Shown in pieces: positions 6,249 to 13,228 of a stretch of DNA of 13,526 nucleotides. The stretch is from assembly GCA_025964295.1 (NCBI GenBank), contig JAOPZD010000392.1:1-13526 (forward strand), written 5' to 3'. The translations under genes were made by a program, and so were the position numbers. The notes under the pieces were generated by a model. It saw only the letters and a list, made by a program, of their open reading frames with translations, ran no database searches and was not told the DNA's origin. Numbering within the stretch: position 1 is the first letter of the stretch; each line of letters begins with the position of its first letter. Source of the DNA: Conexibacter sp. (GTDB lineage: Bacteria > Actinomycetota > Thermoleophilia > Solirubrobacterales > Solirubrobacteraceae).

Positions 6249-6878
6249 TCAGGCGGGCTCGGGCGAGGGCGCCTCGGCCTCGGACGAGCCCTCGGCGGCC
6301 TTGCCGTGCAGCTCGAGCGCGTCGGCGCGCTCCTCGAGCGAGGCGATGACGAAGCGCAGGTGCTCGTCGAAGTCCACGCCGAGCGCCTCGGCGCCCTCGC
6401 GGACCTCGTCGCGGTTGACCGCGGCCGCGAACGCCGGCGTCTTGAGCTTCTTCTTGACCGACTTGGGCGTCATCCCGTGGATGCCCTCGGGCCGGACGTA
6501 GGCGCAGGCGACGATGAAGCCCGACAGCTCGTCGACGGCGAACAGCGTCTTGGCCATGTCGGTCTCGCGTGCGACGTTCAAGAACGTCGCGTGGCCGGCG
6601 ATCGCGTCGACGATCTCGGGGTCGGCGTCGCGCTCCTCCAGGTACCTCAGGATGGTCCGCGGATGGCCGTTGACGGTGTCGTCCATGTCCGGGAAGCGCT
6701 CGTAGTCGGCGTCGTGCAGGAGCCCCGCGACGGCCCACCGCTCCTCGTCGGCGCCGAGCTTGCGCGCATAGCCGACCATGGCCGCCTCGACGGCGAGGCA
6801 GTGCCTGCGAAGGGAGGGCGATTGGACCCATTCGGACAGGAGGTCCCAGGCCTCCGCCCGCGAAAGCTGCGACGACAT
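6249..6878 (-). CDS. HD-domain metal-dependent phosphohydrolase-like protein
   Basis: A 209-aa predicted cytoplasmic hydrolase of the HD superfamily, resembling the widespread uncharacterised HDIG-type proteins of about 190-200 aa. Likely metal ligands are H26 (RRHCLAVEAAM), H55-D56 (GLLHDADYERFP), H72, H96 (IAGHATFL) and D116 (AVDELSGFIVACAYVRP). The segment GMTPKSVKKKLKTPAFAAAVNRDEV at about 133-157 is also typical of this group. The tail after about 192 is acidic, low-complexity and Ala/Pro/Glu-rich. Substrates of this group are mostly unknown; nucleotides or phosphoesters are usual for HD enzymes. The ATG at 6878 is 7 nt after the TAGGGT -10, predicting a leaderless mRNA shared with the MFS gene. 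Confidence 0.85.
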   Translation of the reverse strand: MSSQLSRAEAWDLLSEWVQSPSLRRHCLAVEAAMVGYARKLGADEERWAVAGLLHDADYERFPDMDDTVNGHPRTILRYLEERDADPEIVDAIAGHATFLNVARETDMAKTLFAVDELSGFIVACAYVRPEGIHGMTPKSVKKKLKTPAFAAAVNRDEVREGAEALGVDFDEHLRFVIASLEERADALELHGKAAEGSSEAEAPSPEPA

Positions 6879-6884
6879 GGCTGT

Positions 6885-6891
6885 TACCCTA
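6885..6891. promoter_or_regulatory. Overlapping bidirectional -10 element between the HD-domain gene and murA
   Basis: The heptamer ttaccct+a region gives TACCCT (6885-6890) on the plus strand and TAGGGT (6891 to 6886) on the minus strand, both TANNNT. The minus-strand copy is 7 nt from the HD-gene ATG. The plus-strand copy would start the murA message about 46 nt before its ATG. Neither -35 is obvious. Confidence 0.45.
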
Positions 6892-6942
6892 GCCCAGCGC
6901 CCCAGCCCGCCTTCCGGTGGCTCGTCCGGGCGCTTCGACCGT

Positions 6943-8244
6943 ATGGAGAAGTTCGTCATCGACGGGGGCGTCCCGTTGTCCGGCACGGTGATCCCCGCCG
7001 GGAACAAGAACGCCGCCCTGCCCTGCCTCGCCGCGTCCGCGCTGACCTCGGACGAGGTCGTCGTGCGCAACGTCCCGCGCATCCGCGACGTCCAGGCGAT
7101 GCTCGACCTGCTCGAGGACCTGGGCGCGACGGTGGAGTGGCGCGCCGACCACGAGGTCGCGATCTGCGCCGCCGGGATCACCGCCGAGTCGAAGGTCTCG
7201 GCCCGGATCTCCGCGCGCATCCGCGCCTCGTTCCTGCTCGCCGGCCCGCTGCTGGCGCGCTTCGGCCGGGCCGACATGCCGCCGCCCGGCGGCGACGTGA
7301 TCGGCCGCCGCCGGCTGGACCCGCACCTCGACGCCTTCCAGGCGCTCGGCGCCCGCATCGAGCGCCACGACCACACGATCCTGTCGCTCGCCGGCCGCCT
7401 GCGCGCGGGCGAGGTCTTCATGGATGAGCCGTCGGTCATGGGCACCGAGAACGCGCTGCTGGCCGCGGCGCTGACGCCGGGCGAGACCCAGATCTTCAAC
7501 GCGGCGTCCGAGCCCCATGTCGTGGACCTCGCGCGCATGCTGGTCAAGATGGGCGCCGACATTCGCGGCATCGGCTCCAACGTCCTGCACGTCACCGGCG
7601 CCGACGTGCTCGGCGGCACGACGCACGACATCGGCCCCGATCACATCGAGATCGGCTCGTTCATGGCGATGGCCGGCATGACCGGCGGCGAGATCCGGAT
7701 CAAGGACACCGAGCCCGACGACCTGCGGATGATCCGCCTCGTCTTCCGGCGCATCGGCCTGGAGTCGCAGCTGGACGGGGCCGACGTGATCGTCCCGGGC
7801 GGCCAGAAGCTCGTCGTCGAGCGCGACATGGGCGAGCACACGTCCAAGGTCCAGGACGGGCCGTGGCCGGCGTTCCCGGCCGATCTGACCTCGATCGCGG
7901 TCGCGCTCGCGACGCAGTCGGAGGGCGAGGTCCTCGTCCACGAATGGATGTTCGAGTCGCGCCTGTTCTTCTGCGACAAGCTGATCTCGATGGGCGCCAA
8001 CATCTTCATCGCCGACCCGCACCGGGCCCTGGTCCACGGGCCGCGGCGCCTGCGCGCGGCGCGCGTGGAGTCGCCCGACATCCGCGCCGGGATGGCCGTC
8101 CTGCTGGCGGCGCTGTGCGCCGAGGGCCGGACCGAGATCGGCAACATCCGCCAGATCGACCGCGGCTATGAGCGGATCGACGAGCGGCTGCGCGAGCTCG
8201 GCGCGTCGATCGAGCGCGTCGCCGAGCAACCTGCGTTGGCCTGA
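6943..8244 (+). CDS. murA: UDP-N-acetylglucosamine 1-carboxyvinyltransferase, Asp-type (fosfomycin-insensitive class)
   Basis: Transfers enolpyruvate from PEP to UDP-GlcNAc, the first committed step of peptidoglycan synthesis, in the cytoplasm. At 433 aa it is slightly longer than the usual 420. Seen motifs are K22-N23 in GNKNAALP (UDP-GlcNAc binding), the active-site loop PPGGDVIGRR, D314 in FPADL (equivalent to the general base Asp305 of E. coli) and R381 in DIRAGMAVL (equivalent to Arg397). The loop residue that is Cys115 in E. coli is Asp118 here; the same Cys-to-Asp change in Mycobacterium and Chlamydia keeps activity and prevents fosfomycin alkylation. The MEKF start at 6943 fits the family. 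An in-frame ATG at 6877 would add 22 low-complexity residues and is less likely. No clear Shine-Dalgarno is seen. Confidence 0.93.
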   Translation: MEKFVIDGGVPLSGTVIPAGNKNAALPCLAASALTSDEVVVRNVPRIRDVQAMLDLLEDLGATVEWRADHEVAICAAGITAESKVSARISARIRASFLLAGPLLARFGRADMPPPGGDVIGRRRLDPHLDAFQALGARIERHDHTILSLAGRLRAGEVFMDEPSVMGTENALLAAALTPGETQIFNAASEPHVVDLARMLVKMGADIRGIGSNVLHVTGADVLGGTTHDIGPDHIEIGSFMAMAGMTGGEIRIKDTEPDDLRMIRLVFRRIGLESQLDGADVIVPGGQKLVVERDMGEHTSKVQDGPWPAFPADLTSIAVALATQSEGEVLVHEWMFESRLFFCDKLISMGANIFIADPHRALVHGPRRLRAARVESPDIRAGMAVLLAALCAEGRTEIGNIRQIDRGYERIDERLRELGASIERVAEQPALA

Positions 8245-8295
8245 GCGGCGCTCGTAGACCAGCTCGTCGCAGGTTGCTGAGCAGCCTGCGTTGGC
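8224..8295 (+). repeat. Three-copy direct/inverted element across the murA stop
   Basis: gagcaacctgcgttggc at 8224-8240 recurs with one mismatch at 8279-8295. Between them, 8268-8278 is a perfect 11-bp inverted copy of 8225-8235. In RNA the middle copy can pair with the first (spanning the murA stop codon) or with the third (8283-8290, 8 bp including one G-U, 7-nt loop). These folds exclude each other. It may form the murA 3' end. Confidence 0.6.
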
Positions 8296-8310
8296 GTAGC
8301 GGCGCCGTTT

Positions 8311-8338
8311 CGTCACACCCCGCGCGCCTTCTGTGACG
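8311..8338. promoter_or_regulatory. Perfect 7-bp dyad upstream of the his operon, possible operator
   Basis: CGTCACA at 8311-8317 and TGTGACG at 8332-8338 are exact reverse complements separated by 14 nt, with half-site centres 21 bp apart, two helical turns. The right arm overlaps the expected -35 region of the hisZ promoter. This geometry suits a dimeric repressor; the regulator is unknown. Confidence 0.45.
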
Positions 8339-8348
8339 CCCTGTCTCG

Positions 8349-8354
8349 TAGTCT
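8349..8354 (+). promoter_or_regulatory. Putative -10 element of the histidine operon
   Basis: TAGTCT (TANNNT class) is 10 nt before the hisZ ATG at 8365, predicting a leader of only a few nucleotides. No Shine-Dalgarno lies between them, in keeping with a leaderless or near-leaderless message. Confidence 0.45.
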
Positions 8355-8364
8355 GCGGGACCCG

Positions 8365-9306
8365 ATGATCCACCCGATCCCCAACGGGACGCGCGACGTC
8401 CTGCCCGACGAGATGCGCGAGCTGCGCGCCATCACCGAGGCGATGCGGAGCGTGTTCGAGCATCGGGGCTACGGCGAGGTCTGGACGCCCACGATCGAGT
8501 TCGAGGACGTCCTGCGCCGCGGCGAGACCGGGGTGGACCCCGCCTACCGCGTCTTCGACGACCACGGCCACGTGATGGCGCTGCGGCCCGACATGACCGT
8601 GCCGATCGCGCGGGTGGTGGCGACCCGCTACGCGGCGGCCGAGCCCCCGCTGCGCTTCTCCTACTTCGCGCACGCCTATCGCGGCGTGCGCCCGCACCGC
8701 GGCCAGATGCGCGAGTTCCTGCAGGCGGGGATCGAGCTGGTCGGCGCGCCCGGCCCGCACGGGACCGTCGAGGCGCTGACCGTGCTGTGCGAGGCGCTCG
8801 ACGCCACCGGCCTGGTGGGCTACCGGATCGCGCTGGGCAGCGCGTCGCTGTACCCCGCGCTGCTGCGGACCTTCGCGGTGCCCGAGGCGGTCGGCGAGAC
8901 GCTGCTGGCCGCCCTGGCCGCGCGCGACTTCGTGCGCCTGGAGCGCGAGGTCGCCGCCCACGGCCTCGACGACGCGCTGGTGCGCGTCCCGCAGCTGCGC
9001 GGCGGTCCGGAGGTGCTCGACGAGATCACCGGCGGCGAGGCCGACGGCCTGCGCGCGATCCTCGCCGACCTGCCCGACGCCGTCGCCGCCCGGATCGTCT
9101 TCGACCTCGGCCTCGCCCGCGGCCTGGGCTACTACACGGGCTCGGTCTTCGACGTGCTGGATCCCGCGCTCGGCGAGCCCCTGGGCGGCGGCGGACGCTA
9201 CGACGACCTGCTGGCGCGCTTCGGGCGCGAGCTGCCCGCCGTCGGCTTCGCGCTGCACGTCGACCGGCTGCACCTCGCGCTGGCCGGCGAGGAGGCGGCC
9301 GCATGA
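8365..9306 (+). CDS. hisZ: ATP phosphoribosyltransferase regulatory subunit
   Basis: A paralogue of the histidyl-tRNA synthetase catalytic core that lacks aminoacylation and acts as the regulatory partner of short HisG in histidine step 1. At 313 aa there is no room for the anticodon-binding domain of HisRS (over 400 aa). Seen motifs are PNGTRDVLPDEM at the N terminus (motif 1 region), a motif-2-like FAHAYRGVRPHRGQMREFLQAGIELVG from F101, RGLGYYTG at 252-259 and GGGGRYDDL at 274-282 (motif 3 region). The next gene is a short-form HisG, which needs HisZ, so the pairing is decisive against a stand-alone HisRS. The stop overlaps hisG by 4 nt (ATGA). It is the first gene of the operon, after a TAGTCT -10. 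Confidence 0.92.
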   Translation: MIHPIPNGTRDVLPDEMRELRAITEAMRSVFEHRGYGEVWTPTIEFEDVLRRGETGVDPAYRVFDDHGHVMALRPDMTVPIARVVATRYAAAEPPLRFSYFAHAYRGVRPHRGQMREFLQAGIELVGAPGPHGTVEALTVLCEALDATGLVGYRIALGSASLYPALLRTFAVPEAVGETLLAALAARDFVRLEREVAAHGLDDALVRVPQLRGGPEVLDEITGGEADGLRAILADLPDAVAARIVFDLGLARGLGYYTGSVFDVLDPALGEPLGGGGRYDDLLARFGRELPAVGFALHVDRLHLALAGEEAAA

Positions 9307-9986
9307 GCGTCACGGTGGGCGGGCCGGACCTGACCATCGCCGTCCCGCGCGGAGCGCTGCTCACCGAGACGCTGGACCTGCTCGAGGCCGTCGGCGTCGA
9401 CACCGCCGAGGTCCGCGCCAACGACCGCAAGCTGCTGTTCGGCGACGTCGGCATCGTCACGATGCGCCCGTCAGACGTGCCGACCTACGTCGAGGCGGGC
9501 GCCGCCGACGTCGGCATCACCGGCAAGGACGTGCTGACCGAGCAGGACGAGCGCGAGGTCGTGGAGCTGCTCGACCTCGGGTATGGCCCGTGCCGGATGA
9601 TCCTCGCCACCGTCGACACGCCGCCCGGCGAGCCCGACCCCGCCGCCGAGGCCCTGCGGCGCCTGGGCGTCATGCGGGTCGCGACGAAGTACTACAAGAT
9701 CGCCGCGCGCTACTTCGAGGAGACCGGCCGCGCGGCCGAGATCGTCGAGGTCAAGGGCTCGGTCGAGCTCGCGCCGCTGACCGGCCTGGTCGAGGCGATC
9801 GTCGACCTCACCGCCACCGGCACGACGCTGCGCGAGAACGGCCTGGTCATCCGCGAGGAGATCATGACCTCGACCGCGCGCCTGATCGCCAACCCCGTGG
9901 CGCACAAGCTGAAGTCCGCCGCGATCGACGAGCTCACCCGCCGCATGCGCGAGGTCGTCGCGCCGTCCTCGGTGCCCGCGCCATGA
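9303..9986 (+). CDS. hisG: ATP phosphoribosyltransferase catalytic subunit, short form
   Basis: Condenses ATP with PRPP to phosphoribosyl-ATP, the first step of histidine synthesis. At 227 aa it lacks the C-terminal regulatory (ACT-like) domain of long HisG and so belongs to the HisGS type that works as a hetero-octamer with HisZ, encoded just upstream. The family signature EVKGSVELAPLTGL starts at E149, and the PRPP-binding loop DLTATGTTLRENGL at D168. The ATG at 9303 has a good Shine-Dalgarno (GGAGG at 9291-9295, 7-nt spacing) inside the end of hisZ. It overlaps hisZ and hisD by 4 nt each, so translation is coupled. Feedback inhibition by histidine is expected through HisZ, from knowledge of the family. 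Confidence 0.95.
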   Translation: MSVTVGGPDLTIAVPRGALLTETLDLLEAVGVDTAEVRANDRKLLFGDVGIVTMRPSDVPTYVEAGAADVGITGKDVLTEQDEREVVELLDLGYGPCRMILATVDTPPGEPDPAAEALRRLGVMRVATKYYKIAARYFEETGRAAEIVEVKGSVELAPLTGLVEAIVDLTATGTTLRENGLVIREEIMTSTARLIANPVAHKLKSAAIDELTRRMREVVAPSSVPAP

Positions 9987-11221
9987 ACGTCGAGCGCCTG
10001 CAGGTCGGGACCGATCCGGCCCAGGCCGCCGAGACGCTGCGCGCGCTGGCGCCGGCGGGTGTGTCGGTGTCGGGCACGGTCAGCGAGATCGTCGCCTCGG
10101 TGCGCACCCGCGGCGAGCAGGCGCTGCTGGAGTACGTCGAGCGCTTCGACGGCGTCACCGGCCCGCTGCGCGTCGAGCAGGCTGAGCTGGACGAGGCGCT
10201 GACGCAGCTCGATCCCGACGTGCGCGCCGGCCTGGAGGTCGCGATCGCCAACGTGCGCGCGGTCGCCGAGGCCGGGCTGGCCGACGACACGGCGGTCACG
10301 CTGCCCGAGGGCCAGACGGTGACGATCCGCGAGGTCCCGGTCCGCCGCGCCGCGATCTACACGCCGGGCGGCCGCAACCCGTACCCCTCGACGGTCGTCA
10401 TGGGCGTCGTGACCGCCCGCGCGGCCGGCGTCGACGAGGTCGTCGTCTGCGCGCCCGGCGGCCATCCGGTGATCCTGGCGGCCGCCGCGCTGTGCGGCGC
10501 CGACGAGGTCTGGCGGATGGGCGGCGCCCACGCGGTTGCCGCCTTCGCCTACGGGACCGAGTCGGTCCCGCGGGTCGACGTCATCGCCGGCCCCGGCTCG
10601 CTCTACGTCCAGGAGGCCAAGCGCCAGGTCTCCGGCGACGTGGGGATCGACAGCTTCGCGGGGCCCAGCGACGTGCTCATCCTCGCCTCCGGCGACGCCG
10701 ACGCGGCGCTGGTCGCGGCCGACCTGGTCGCCCAGGCCGAGCACGGCGTCGGCACGGTCGTCGCGCTGGTCACCGACGACGAGGCCCTGGCCGAGGACGT
10801 CGGCGGGCGGCTGGCCGCCGAGCCCGGCAGCGACGCCGCCGCGGCCGTCGTCCTCGTCGCCGACCTCGACGAGGGGCTGGCCGTGGCCGAGGCCTTCGCG
10901 CCCGAGCACCTCGAGCTCGTCGGCGCCGGGGCCGAGGCGCTGGTCGACCGCGTGCGCTCCGCGGGCTGCGTGTTCGTGGGCCGCGAGAGCGGCACGGCGT
11001 TCGGCGACTACGTGGCCGGCTCCAACCACACGCTGCCCACCGGCGGCGCCGCGCGCTTCACCTCCGGGCTCTCGACGCGGCAGTTCCGGCGGCGCGTGAG
11101 CGTGGTCCGGATCGGCCCGGCCGCCGACGCGCTGGCCCGGGCCGGCGTGCCCATCGCCGAGGCCGAGGGCTTCACCCGGCACGCGGACTCGATGCGGGTG
11201 CGCGAGAATCCCCCGGGATGA
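9983..11221 (+). CDS. hisD: Histidinol dehydrogenase
   Basis: A zinc-dependent enzyme that oxidises L-histidinol to histidine in two NAD-linked steps, the end of the pathway. It has 412 aa, close to the family norm of about 430. Seen residues are Q251 and H254 (AQAEHG), the E308-H309 catalytic pair in FAPEHLELV, D342 in FGDYVAGSNHTLPTGG and H400 in EGFTRHADSMRVR. Q251, H254, D342 and H400 are the expected zinc ligands. The GPSDVLI and YTPGGRNPYPS segments are also typical. The ATG overlaps the hisG stop (ATGA), and no strong Shine-Dalgarno is visible, so reinitiation is likely. In many actinobacteria hisC follows directly; here hisB does. Confidence 0.95.
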   Translation: MNVERLQVGTDPAQAAETLRALAPAGVSVSGTVSEIVASVRTRGEQALLEYVERFDGVTGPLRVEQAELDEALTQLDPDVRAGLEVAIANVRAVAEAGLADDTAVTLPEGQTVTIREVPVRRAAIYTPGGRNPYPSTVVMGVVTARAAGVDEVVVCAPGGHPVILAAAALCGADEVWRMGGAHAVAAFAYGTESVPRVDVIAGPGSLYVQEAKRQVSGDVGIDSFAGPSDVLILASGDADAALVAADLVAQAEHGVGTVVALVTDDEALAEDVGGRLAAEPGSDAAAAVVLVADLDEGLAVAEAFAPEHLELVGAGAEALVDRVRSAGCVFVGRESGTAFGDYVAGSNHTLPTGGAARFTSGLSTRQFRRRVSVVRIGPAADALARAGVPIAEAEGFTRHADSMRVRENPPG

Positions 11222-11811
11222 CGCGCACCGCCGAGATCGCCCGCCAGACCAAGGAGACCGACGTCCGCCTGACGCTCGGCCTCGACGGCGAGGGCGCCGG
11301 GACCCGCGAGACGGGCGTCGGCTTCCTGGACCACATGCTCGACCTGCTGGCCCGCCATGGCCGGCTCGACCTCCAGGTCGACGTCACCGGCGACCTGCAG
11401 ACCGGCGCGCACCACACGGTCGAGGACACCGGCATCGTCTTCGGCCAGGCGCTGGACCAGGCGCTGGGCGACCGCGTGGGCATCAGCCGCTACGGCCACA
11501 GCGTGGTCCCGATGGACGAGGCGCGCGCGAGCGTCTCGATCGACCTCTCCGGCCGGCCGTTCCTGGCCTTCGAGGCCGAGCTGCCGCCCGGCGGCACCGG
11601 CAACTTCGACCACGAGCTGACCGAGGAGTTCTTCCGCGCGGTCTCCAACGCGGCGAAGCTGACGCTGCACGTCACCGTCGAGTCGGGGACCAACGCCCAT
11701 CACATGATCGAGGCGGCGTTCAAGGCCTTCGCCCGCGCGCTGCGCCAGGCCGTCGCGATCGACCCGACCGAGAAGGGCGTCCCGTCCACCAAGGGGACGC
11801 TGACGACATGA
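11218..11811 (+). CDS. hisB: Imidazoleglycerol-phosphate dehydratase (monofunctional)
   Basis: Dehydrates imidazole glycerol phosphate to imidazole acetol phosphate using a dimanganese site. It has 197 aa, the length of monofunctional IGPD without the histidinol-phosphatase domain found in E. coli HisB. Seen metal-binding motifs are D38-H39 in FLDHMLDLLARHG, H65-H66 with E69 in GAHHTVED, and H161-H162 with E165 in HHMIEAAFKAFARAL. The two HHxxE-type motifs are the internal repeat hallmark of the fold. It is joined by 4-nt ATGA overlaps to hisD upstream and hisH downstream. Because the phosphatase domain is missing, histinol-phosphate hydrolysis must come from a separate gene not in this window. 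Confidence 0.95.
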   Translation: MTRTAEIARQTKETDVRLTLGLDGEGAGTRETGVGFLDHMLDLLARHGRLDLQVDVTGDLQTGAHHTVEDTGIVFGQALDQALGDRVGISRYGHSVVPMDEARASVSIDLSGRPFLAFEAELPPGGTGNFDHELTEEFFRAVSNAAKLTLHVTVESGTNAHHMIEAAFKAFARALRQAVAIDPTEKGVPSTKGTLTT

Positions 11812-12452
11812 CCACCGCCACCCTCGGCCTGGTCGACTACGGCATGGGCAACCGCCGCTCGATGCAGAAGTCGCTGGAGCGGGCGGGGGCGACCGTCGTG
11901 CTGTCGAGCGACCACGACGCGCTGCGGGCGACCGACGGGCTCGTGGTGCCGGGCGTCGGCGCGTTCGCCCGCGCGATGGAGGCGCTGGACGCGACCGGGC
12001 TGACCGAGCTGGTCCGCGAGCGCGCCGCCGCGGGCGTGCCGGTGCTCGGCGCCTGCCTGGGCATGCAGCTGCTCTTCGAGCGCTCGGTCGAGTTCGGCGA
12101 CACCGCGGGCCTGGGCCTGCTCCCCGGCGAGATCGTTCGCCTGGACTCGCGCGGCCTGAAGCTTCCGCACATCGGCTGGAACGAGGTGCGCTGGACCCGC
12201 CCGTCAGCGCTCAGCGAGGGCCTTCCGGACCCGACGCCGTTCTACCACGTGCACTCCTTCGTTCCCGGCATCGACCTCGACGACGACGTCGCGCTCGGCA
12301 TCAGCGACTACGGCAGCGAGTTCGCCTCCGTCGTCGGCCGCGGGAACGTGTTCGGCACCCAGTTCCATCCCGAGAAGTCCTCGCGCGACGGGATCGCCCT
12401 GCTGGCGAACTTCGTGCGGGTCTGTACGTCAGTGGAGGCGACGGCAGCTTGA
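11808..12452 (+). CDS. hisH: Imidazole glycerol phosphate synthase, glutamine amidotransferase subunit
   Basis: Class I glutaminase that supplies ammonia to HisF, forming imidazole glycerol phosphate and AICAR. It has 214 aa, normal for HisH. The catalytic triad is visible: C83 in [10 protein letters not shown], then H187 and E189 in [10 protein letters not shown]. The N-terminal [11 protein letters not shown] and the PGVGAF loop (48-53) are family marks. A purine-rich AAGGGGA at 11791-11797 serves as ribosome site 10 nt before the ATG. The gene overlaps hisB by 4 nt (ATGA) and hisA by 4 nt (TTGA). Its partner hisF is two genes downstream, with hisA between, a common order. Confidence 0.95.
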   Translation: MTTATLGLVDYGMGNRRSMQKSLERAGATVVLSSDHDALRATDGLVVPGVGAFARAMEALDATGLTELVRERAAAGVPVLGACLGMQLLFERSVEFGDTAGLGLLPGEIVRLDSRGLKLPHIGWNEVRWTRPSALSEGLPDPTPFYHVHSFVPGIDLDDDVALGISDYGSEFASVVGRGNVFGTQFHPEKSSRDGIALLANFVRVCTSVEATAA

Positions 12453-13228
12453 TCCTGTACCCGGCGATCGACATCAGCGACGGCAAGGCGGTCCGGCTGA
12501 TCAAGGGCGACTTCAACCAGGTCACCGTCTACGAGGACTCGCCGCTGGCGGCGGCGCGGGCGTGGGTCGAGGCCGGCGCCCGCTTCCTGCACGTGGTCGA
12601 CCTCGACGGCGCGCGCACCGGCTCGCCGAAGTCCCTGGCCCACCTGGAGCAGATCGCCCACGAGCTGCACGTGCCCGTCCAGTACGGCGGCGGGCTGCGC
12701 TCGCTGCCGGCCGTCCGCGACGCGCTGCGCGCCGGCGCCGAGCGCGTGATCCTCGGCACCGCGGCGTTCAACGACATCGACTTCCTCGACGACGTCCTCG
12801 GCGCGTTTCGCGAGCGCACGATCGTCTCGGTCGACACCCGCGGCGGGCACGTCTCGACGTCGGGCTGGCAGGAGACGACCCAGATGCCGGCCGAGGCCGT
12901 CATCGAGCGGCTGCAGAACCGCGGCGTGCGCTCGTTCGTCTACACCGACGTCGACCGCGACGGCATGCTCGGCGGCATCGACTTCGAGGCGGTCAAGAAG
13001 ATCGCCAAGGTCGTGCGCGGGCGCTTCATCTACTCCGGCGGCATCGGCTCGCTGGACGACCTGCGCGGGCTGCGCGACCTGCGCCAGGTCAACCTCGGCG
13101 GCGTCATCGCCGGCAAGGCGCTCTACGAGGGGCGCTTCACGATCGCCGAGGGCCAGCAGGCGCTGCAGCCCGAGACGAGCGAGCAGGCGGTCAAGAAGCC
13201 CTACCGGCCGGTGCCGGCCAGCGACTGA
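12449..13228 (+). CDS. hisA: ProFAR isomerase (HisA)
   Basis: Isomerises ProFAR to PRFAR, a TIM-barrel step before HisF/HisH. It has 259 aa. D8 (YPAIDI) and D129 (SVDTRGG) are the expected acid/base pair, with T166 in YTDVDRDG. Phosphate-binding loops GGGLRS and [10 protein letters not shown] are present. The start is TTG, overlapping the hisH stop as TTGA; GGAGG at 12434-12438 lies 10 nt upstream, and the family N-terminus leaves no other start. It has ordinary HisA features ([13 protein letters not shown]) rather than the loops of the bifunctional HisA/TrpF enzyme PriA of many actinobacteria, so a separate trpF is expected elsewhere. The tail of about 20 residues after the barrel is Gln/Glu/Lys-rich and non-conserved. 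Confidence 0.94.
   Translation: MILYPAIDISDGKAVRLIKGDFNQVTVYEDSPLAAARAWVEAGARFLHVVDLDGARTGSPKSLAHLEQIAHELHVPVQYGGGLRSLPAVRDALRAGAERVILGTAAFNDIDFLDDVLGAFRERTIVSVDTRGGHVSTSGWQETTQMPAEAVIERLQNRGVRSFVYTDVDRDGMLGGIDFEAVKKIAKVVRGRFIYSGGIGSLDDLRGLRDLRQVNLGGVIAGKALYEGRFTIAEGQQALQPETSEQAVKKPYRPVPASD

Noticed and set aside
6877..6942. Upstream ATG start for murA giving 22 extra residues
   Set aside because: The extension is Pro/Ser/Gly-rich, unlike MurA N-termini, and includes the predicted -10; the MEKF start at 6943 matches the family.
8245..8364. Histidine leader-peptide attenuator or T-box before hisZ
   Set aside because: There is no run of histidine codons, no T-box motif, and the predicted transcription start lies only a few bases before the hisZ ATG.
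6889..9273. A 794-codon minus-strand open frame antisense to murA and hisZ
   Set aside because: Composition is shadow-like (Arg/Asp/Gln/Gly runs) and it is wholly opposite two firmly identified genes.
12449..13228. PriA (bifunctional HisA/TrpF) instead of HisA
   Set aside because: The [13 protein letters not shown] and GGGLRS loops follow ordinary HisA, not the PriA pattern with SGGIRD and its extra arginine loops.
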